Assembly (NCBI GenBank): GCA_022828595.1
Contig: JAKGHH010000005.1
Span: forward strand, 59,577,655-59,641,654
Length of the DNA: 64,000 bases
Direction: 5' to 3'
Origin: Nelumbo lutea
Taxonomy: Eukaryota; Streptophyta; Magnoliopsida; Proteales; Nelumbonaceae
Under the pieces are notes generated by a model. The model did no database searches. It was not told where the DNA came from and saw only the letters and a list, made by a program, of their open reading frames with translations. Made by a program: the position numbers and the translations under genes. Shown here piece by piece: positions 57,700-64,000 of the stretch. The stretch's first letter is position 1, and every line of letters starts with the position of its first letter.

Positions 57700-59371
57700 T
57701 CTATTAGATCTCTCTTTCTCTCTTCTCCTTCCCATCCTTGCCGTGTTTGCTCCAGGTTGTTCTTCACCCCTATTCACGCCCAGTTCATTCACAATTCCTG
57801 TGATTTCTTCCCATTTTCGCAGAACCCTTTTCTTCCCCAATATTCATATCAATTTCTTTCAACACTTGGACTCCCAATGATCGATCGTCGAAGCTTTGTT
57901 TCGTCGGTTGAGAGGTGCAGACGATAGCTGCGGCAATAACCATCCCTTGAAGTCATATTCTCCTCAGTCTCAGGCGAAAACCCATATGCAAGTGATCGTT
58001 TCATCCCTCCCAATCATTAGTACGCATCACTGTTTGAAGAGAGAAAACTAGGAGCCATTTCGATAATCTGATTCATTTGTAGAATCATTCAAATTTCGTC
58101 TGAAATCCCACCTCAGGTAAGTTATATTCCCACCCGATCTTTCTCATTTTTTTCTTTTTCTTTTTTTCTCTACTCATTTTCTTTTGTATGTGTTATGGAT
58201 TAACCGGCACTTGGGGTAACTGTGGGAGTCGGTAATGAGAATTCCGTCGAACCGGCCTCCATGGAATCATCCTATCATGTTTGTCCATTGTTGGTCACCA
58301 TTTTCTTTTTTTTTTCTTTTTTGTTTTGTTTTCTCTGTGAATCAGTTTCTTCCCTGTTGATTTCCATCAGTAATTTGCTGCTCATTTTATCATGTTTTCT
58401 CTTTCCGTTCTATGGTGATTAGGCTCCATTGGATGTGAAGATTGATCAGTTTTGAAGTCTAGTATAGGATTATTCTTTGTCTCTGTTGATTTACGCGGTC
58501 TCTGATATTCAAAACCAATGTAATGATTTACTCTGTTTTTGATATTCAAAACCGATGTGTAATGTTTGCCTCATAATTTGGTGAATGTTAATCTGTTAGT
58601 ATTTTTTTTATATATACTTAGTTCTTCCAATGTCATGAGTCTGTTGATTATTTTGTTCTCGAGATTGTGTGAAAAATACATTTCTTCATTGCCAGATGTC
58701 CTTGACACCAAGTCAGAGAAAGTGCAAACCTGACATCTCTTGTAAGCAGGGGCTTGTCCTACGGCTAATCAATATGAATAAATATGAAAAAGGATAATGA
58801 TGTAAAAAAAAATATAGGATAAAGATTAGAAAGGGGATGGTGATCGGGGAAGACAATAGATCAAGGCTGATTTGGTCATTGTACAGATTATAAGAATGAA
58901 GAAGGGTCCAGTTGCCCAAAGGGAAGCAAATTTGAAATAAAATAAAAAACAAAAAACGGAAAAGTAAAAGCTTGAAAGTGTGTAATAACAGGTTTAAACA
59001 ATGGACCCAGGTTCTTAGTTTGATAAATAGAAAAATGTAAAAAAAAAAAAAAGAATAAAAACTAGAAGATAAAATGTCAACTTCCATAAAATTAATAAGT
59101 AGATAGGGTTTCATAAGAAAATAGAAAAAATAATTAAAAATAAAAAATAACTGATAAAATGGAAAAGGGAAAGAACATAATAAAAAATAGAATAATAAAA
59201 ATATTAAATTAAAACAAAATTAATAATTGATTATATCTATTAGATTAATCAATTGTGGGCCCCCACTTATTGGACCCGAGCAAGGGGTACCTACCCCTTC
59301 CCTCTCCCATCCAGTCTAACCCTACTAGTTATCCAATGCCTTGGGCCTTGTTGTCACTACAAATACAAAAT
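57700..59371. other. Leader-like and non-coding stretch
   Basis: 57650-58110 is CT-rich and ends in a good donor (CTCAG|GTAAGTTATA at about 58117), like a plant leader exon. No matching coding exon follows: ATGTCCTTGACACCAAGTCA at 58696 opens only 32 codons. It may be the 5' end of a lost gene. 58780-59240 is A-rich. Confidence 0.3.
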
Positions 59372-59475
59372 GGTTATTTAACGTAATTCTCAGAGGTTTT
59401 ATCACCTCAATTTCTTTGATTGATGGGTGGCAATTCCAAATCAGCTCAAATAAACTGTTTTTCAATGCTTACATG
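59372..59475 (+). repeat. Diverged direct repeat, copy 2
   Basis: See copy 1 at 57595-57695. Between the copies lies the leader-like and A-rich stretch. Confidence 0.7.
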
Positions 59476-59615
59476 ACTGAAAAACAAAAAGATTCAAAAA
59501 GAAAGTACTTTGGGAATTAGTGTTTTTTGTTTTACTTGATATCGAGATGTAAAAAATGTTGTTTTGAAATCTAAATGTCAAATCCTGAAAATGGTCGTCT
59601 TACCATTTTTCCTAC

Positions 59616-59991
59616 GGGTCCGAATGTAGTAGGCACGTAGGTAAGCACAATGAGTGAGCACGTAATAGCTGTGTGACACATGTCCCAGTTAATGTGCTTT
59701 TCATCATAACATTGTTGTTCCGTTAGACAAAAATTATCCATTATTTTATTATCTTTATCAAAATAATTAAAAATATAAATAATGAAAAAGGAAAACCTAA
59801 ACGTATTGGGAATTTGGACTCATTTATGTTTTTCTTTTTCATTGTTTTTGATTTTTAATTATTTCGACAAAGATAATAAAATAAAAATAATAAAATAATA
59901 AGCAAATTAACTGAGATATGTGTCACACAACTATTATGTGTTCACTCATTGTGCTTATCTAACGTGCCTACAACCTACTACATTCGGACCC
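59616..59991. mobile_element. Foldback MITE (376 bp)
   Basis: Ends GGGTCCGAATGTAGTAGG and CCTACTACATTCGGACCC are exact inverted copies. The pairing extends through AAGCACAATGAGTGA / TCACTCATTGTGCTT to the AT-rich centre, so nearly the whole element folds on itself. I see no clear target duplication. Confidence 0.85.
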
Positions 59992-62090
59992 TTTGTTTAT
60001 ATCGGTGGTAATTAAATTATGACAAATTTTTAAATCATCCCTACCGTGTCAATTGACAAAAAATGAAATGTCACTTATCCTCCGTTATTCTTTTAAAGTT
60101 TCAAAATAAAACCCAAATTTTAATAAAATAAGAAAAATAACAAACAAAAAAGGAACTGAAGAAGTCTAGACCCTGGAGAAAACGGCTGCAGCGATAATGG
60201 ATTTAACGCAAGGGTAAGTAAATCGGTAAAACCCTCCATACTTCACAAGATTACCGATGGGCCCTGAACCTGATTCAAATGAGAGCACTACCGTAGTCTA
60301 TAATTGTAGAACATAGCGGTGGGAACACCATTGTCGGTCCCAAGCCAGAATTCTTGCAGTTTTGGTACGAAGTTCATGCGATTTGACACGATGATTTCTT
60401 CTCTTGCCTTGTGACCAATCTCAATACTTCACAAGATTACTGAAGTCTAATCCAACCAATCCCTGAAATCTAAATACTGAAGAAGAACGGTTAGGTTTTA
60501 GGGATAACAACCAATCCTCGAAATTCAGAAAAAGAAAAACAACATTCGTGTACACTTACCAATCGTTACGTAGCATCAACAATGCTCTTGTGGAGTGCAG
60601 CTGCCTCTGCATGATTCTTGGCTGCATATGCCTTTGATCTTTGAGCTACAACCGATTGTATATCTTTGGAAATAATAGATCAGTGCTGAATGCAGTGTTG
60701 TTTCTTTCACCGACAGGGAATTCATGTGGCGGGGGTTGAGCGCATGTGAGCAAGCTCCAAAGCTGATCAAGGTTCTTGGTTATGAGACCAAGTTTTCTTT
60801 GATTTGGAGAAAGGTCCCCTCCAAAATTGATTGAATCGTTTTTTTGATTTCTAGATGCCGATTTAGAAACAGTAGCGTAGAAGCTGATCAAATCGTTTTT
60901 AGTACCTTAGTCTTCCCCCAAGGCCTCGATAGTCACTCTACCTTGAATTTGATGAAGATGATTTTAATTTTTGATTCGTGAGTGAACTCGAATCTGGAAT
61001 AGACTCTGTTCGTTTGATCAACTCTATATTCTTCAATAAGAAAGGCCATTTTGCGCGATTGATTCAAGAGCCCTGACTTCCAGACAGAGGCCTTGCTGTA
61101 CTTGTACAGTTTACTCAAATTTTTTGGAGTTTTAACGGTTCATCTAGCGTTCAATTTTGACTGAAATTTTGGAGATTTTTCAAGGGAATCTACCAATCTG
61201 GTGTTTGAATCCAGGGAGGAATGGCGGTGAAGATGATGAAATGGTGGCCATAGCTGCCTCTGTTGCCGATGTAATTTGAGGTGAAGCTGGTCTTGGTAAG
61301 GATGGAGGGGTTTCAAGTTGGGAGAAGAAATAAAAGAAGAATGAGAAAAAGAAAGAGAGAGAAATATAGAGGGGAGAGAAAGAGTGGGAGAGAGGAAAAA
61401 AAAGGTAAAAGGATGAAGGGGGTGCTGGTGTTCCGTCACTGCATTGGGACACTGGTTGTAGGCTCTTAAATCGAGAAGGGTATTTTCGACCATAAAAGGG
61501 TAAGTTAGAGATTTTTGAAAAATATTAATCATGTGATGTCACATATAAACAGTTTATGACGGAGCATTAACGTTAGGGGAGGTTTTAGGCAATTGTCAAA
61601 AGTGGTGCAAGACAATAGTTAAACAGTAACTATATAGTTAGTCAATTAGCTAACAATAGGGGTAATTTAAAAAATATGATCTTAAAATTATTAACATTAA
61701 AATATTAATAAAATTTATATAAAATAATGGCATATTTATAAAATATTAGTAACATAACACAAAAGTTAAATAATAATTAATATATTTATAGTATATTTTT
61801 ATTTTAATAAAAATAAAAATATAATTTTAACAATATTATTCTTTATAAAATTTCAATATAGTATAGTAAGTATTAAATGACAAATAAAATGTGTGAAGGG
61901 AATTTTTGAAGCAAAAAATATGAATGTTATCAGGTCCAATGTTTGAAGTTGAAAATAAAAAGTATTAAATGCCCAAATTATCCTTTTATAATTAAATTTA
62001 CGTTTTTTTTTTTTAATTTATGAAACCATCTTCACCACTATTCCTTCGAGGAATATGTCGTCCTCGTTGCCTCCTTGGCATCCCCAAGAA
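59992..62090. other. Non-coding stretch with exon-like fragments on the minus strand
   Basis: Protein-like pieces on the minus strand (MATISSSSPPFLPGFKHQIG near 61240; VVAQRSKAYAAKNHAEAAAL near 60600) might be exons of a decayed gene, but I do not recognise them and cannot join them. 61670-61870 is very AT-rich. Confidence 0.25.
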
Positions 62091-62099
62091 AAGGCAGGT

Positions 62100-62290
62100 A
62101 TAGTCTCATGCTATTGCAGAGCGACGCATGATTGTAAAACATAACCTTTTGTTGATCAAACGAACAACACTTTCAAATGCGGTGGTGAATTCTGGCGGAT
62201 GGAAACGAGGGAGACAAGTATTCTGGGTCAAATTCGAAAGCAATCTTGCAAATGTTGTCAAGGCAAATCTCTAGAGGATATTATATAGAT
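62100..62290 (-). pseudogene. Cytochrome P450 relic, CYP94-like
   Basis: Minus strand reads CLDNICKIAFEFDPEYLSPS, then FPSAR; after a one-base shift TTAFESVVRLINKRL follows. The DNICKIAFxxDPxYLSPS block is characteristic of the CYP94 fatty-acid hydroxylase family, upstream of the oxygen-binding helix. No haem-binding motif and no further exon are seen. It is a short broken fragment. Family assignment is by motif recall. Confidence 0.55.
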
Positions 62291-62299
62291 TGATCACGG

Positions 62300-64000
62300 A
62301 CTTCTCTGCAGCGACCATTGAGAGATTCTGGCTGTATAACTAAAAATGCAGCATTCGAATCGATGGACACAGAAATAGAGAGTAATGATCTGGAAGAAAG
62401 AAGAGAAAGGGAGGACGATACCTCTAACAAGAAAGAGCGGCTTGACCTTCCAATTGAAACCTGACAATCCTACGTCCAGAATTGAGAAAGGTTTCATGTA
62501 ATTGCTCCTTTGATGGAACTGGTTCATAACCATAGATAACTACTTGTGTGAACCTGAAAGCTGCATTTGTTAATTCGACTACAGTTGGAATTAGGCAAGC
62601 GGATGATCAATAAATATGAAAATAGACATGGATGCTGAACTGAGAAACGGGGCCATGCTAGTTTAGTTCAGTACGTACTTGAGTTCAAGTGTTCAACAAC
62701 TAGAACGATTTGAGTAAAACCAACGATATATATCAAAATGTCCCAAAGTTTCCAAATCAATCTAGTCAATTCCACTGGTGCTATATATGGACTTGTGGGC
62801 ACAACCTGATTGAACTTATTCGATTCAGCTTCACCCTCGTAGTTTCATAAAGCAGGTTGCAAATTCTTCAGAGACATGTATAAGATATACTTGTAAACGA
62901 TCCTTTGTGAACAAATATTTAAGTTAGGTGAGATGAATAAGAAATATATGAGAGATTCAATAATTGGCATATAAAATAGTCCTCTGTTTTGGCGTCATCT
63001 TGCAATGGGCCTGCAATTGAACCAATCAAAGTCCTATGACAGTACATGGTGCTTGCTCTGTTTTGGCGTCAACAAATACCAGTTGCAAATAGAAGTGGTT
63101 CTTGAATTTTCTTTTCTTGTAATGCAAGAGAAAAGAGCTCCATAAATCTTTGCATATGGTGAAGCTTAACCCCTCCACATCTCCCTTAATTTCTTGATGT
63201 CAATGATTAAATATTAGGTCTGCTCTGCAATTTGTTTACCTTCTTTGGATTGATGACTTGTATTAATACCAAGATGTTAATGTCCCTTGCCATTTCTCAA
63301 GTGTCCTTGATTATTGGGTCGATATTCCATGGAATGGTTATACCTTGTCTTGATTCTCCCTATTGAGAAGCTTCGGTTATTAATTAGCCATTCAATTGGT
63401 AAACAGTGGAGGCAATCCACAGCGTTGGAGATTTTGGACTAGCTCTGTACCTCATAGAGCGAAGTCAATAATTCTCTATAGAATAATGAAAACTAGCTAT
63501 CGAAGGTACACATATCACACACACACACATTAGGTACCGTAGTCTTTTTCATGTGCTTTGACTATCTATTCTCTGCAACCCATTTGCTACTTTCGTCAGA
63601 CTGTAATCCTCTAATGTGGTTCAAAAATCTCATTTCATTCAGGGCATGAAACCATCCCTTGCTACTTTAGTTCTTTTGGTGAAAGTTTTCTAGAAGTTCA
63701 ACATATGGACCTCACCACGGAACAAATCTTCACCAGAGAATAGTAACTCCAGAAGACGCATTTTTAAGATGGCTAGTTTTTGTTGATGCCTTGGTTCAAG
63801 ATCAGTTAGGTTTAAGAGAGAATGACAAGAAAAAGAAAATAAAAAAAAGTTTAGTAAGGTATTTTGGTAATTTAATGGCTTTCATCATCTGACTTTGCAA
63901 GAAAAAGAAAATAATTTAATGGCAATCAAGGACTGTAACAGTGTAACTAAACAACTATAAGCTGATTGGAATGGGTTTAGTTCATTCTCAGTTGTATACT
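62300..64000. other. Non-coding stretch to the window end
   Basis: A minus-strand frame near 62580-62450 reads IYGYEPVPSKEQLHETFLNS, which looks protein-like but is not identified. (CA)n at about 63516-63527. Nothing else recognised. Confidence 0.3.

Noticed and set aside
58713..59114. Minus-strand 133-residue Phe/Leu-rich ORF
   Set aside because: Composition comes from A-rich plus strand; low-complexity, no recognisable protein.
61140..61532. 130-residue minus-strand ORF with Ser/Pro/His
   Set aside because: Low-complexity CT-rich sequence resembling a leader; the possible MATISSSS start is in another frame and ends quickly.
1..64000. CRISPR arrays, bacterial operons, ribosome-binding sites
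   Set aside because: The window is a plant nuclear region with introns. The only regular short repeats are the 40-bp LTR units, which lack spacers.

Overview
This is nuclear DNA of a flowering plant. The evidence is GT-AG introns in AT-rich non-coding DNA, three recognisable plant genes, Tat-lineage Ty3/gypsy LTR retrotransposons, and many small inverted-repeat elements. The species cannot be named from the sequence alone.

Layout. 1-7844: the 5' part of a minus-strand Tat-type retrotransposon (element A, cut by the left window edge), followed by a solo LTR of a second family. 7845-17772: gene-poor DNA with a cluster of Tourist-like MITEs, an Ole e 1-like pollen protein gene (11355-12760, two exons), a perfect 345-bp tandem duplication, and a Mutator-like element with ~250-bp terminal inverted repeats. 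17773-28386: a complete but decayed Tat element (element B) with a GTAAT target duplication, both LTRs, gag-pol, and a spliced antisense gene between pol and the 3' LTR. 29943-32238: an internally deleted and rearranged third Tat relic (element C). 32244-37690: foldback and TIR elements plus a solo LTR of the element A family.

37700-43090: a complete seven-coding-exon gene for a plastid-type cofactor-dependent phosphoglycerate mutase-like protein. 44278-46741: a TIR element (Pack-MULE candidate) enclosing an LRR-receptor pseudogene and, on the other strand, an exon resembling a plant HMG-box protein. 49961-55554: a complete ten-coding-exon type I inositol polyphosphate 5-phosphatase gene. 55555-64000: mostly repeat-rich non-coding DNA with a foldback element and a relic resembling a CYP94-type P450.

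The three intact genes are unrelated housekeeping, signalling or reproductive genes and do not form a pathway. The retrotransposons account for most of the first 35 kb. Their in-frame stops are largely C-to-T type (CAG to TAG, CGA to TGA, TGG to TAG/TGA), as expected for methylated, silenced copies. I found no undescribed defence or metabolic system. The most interesting items are the antisense spliced gene in element B, the hairpin arrays in its LTR family, the two gene-carrying TIR elements, and a stop-free, frame-neutral intron in the 5-phosphatase.
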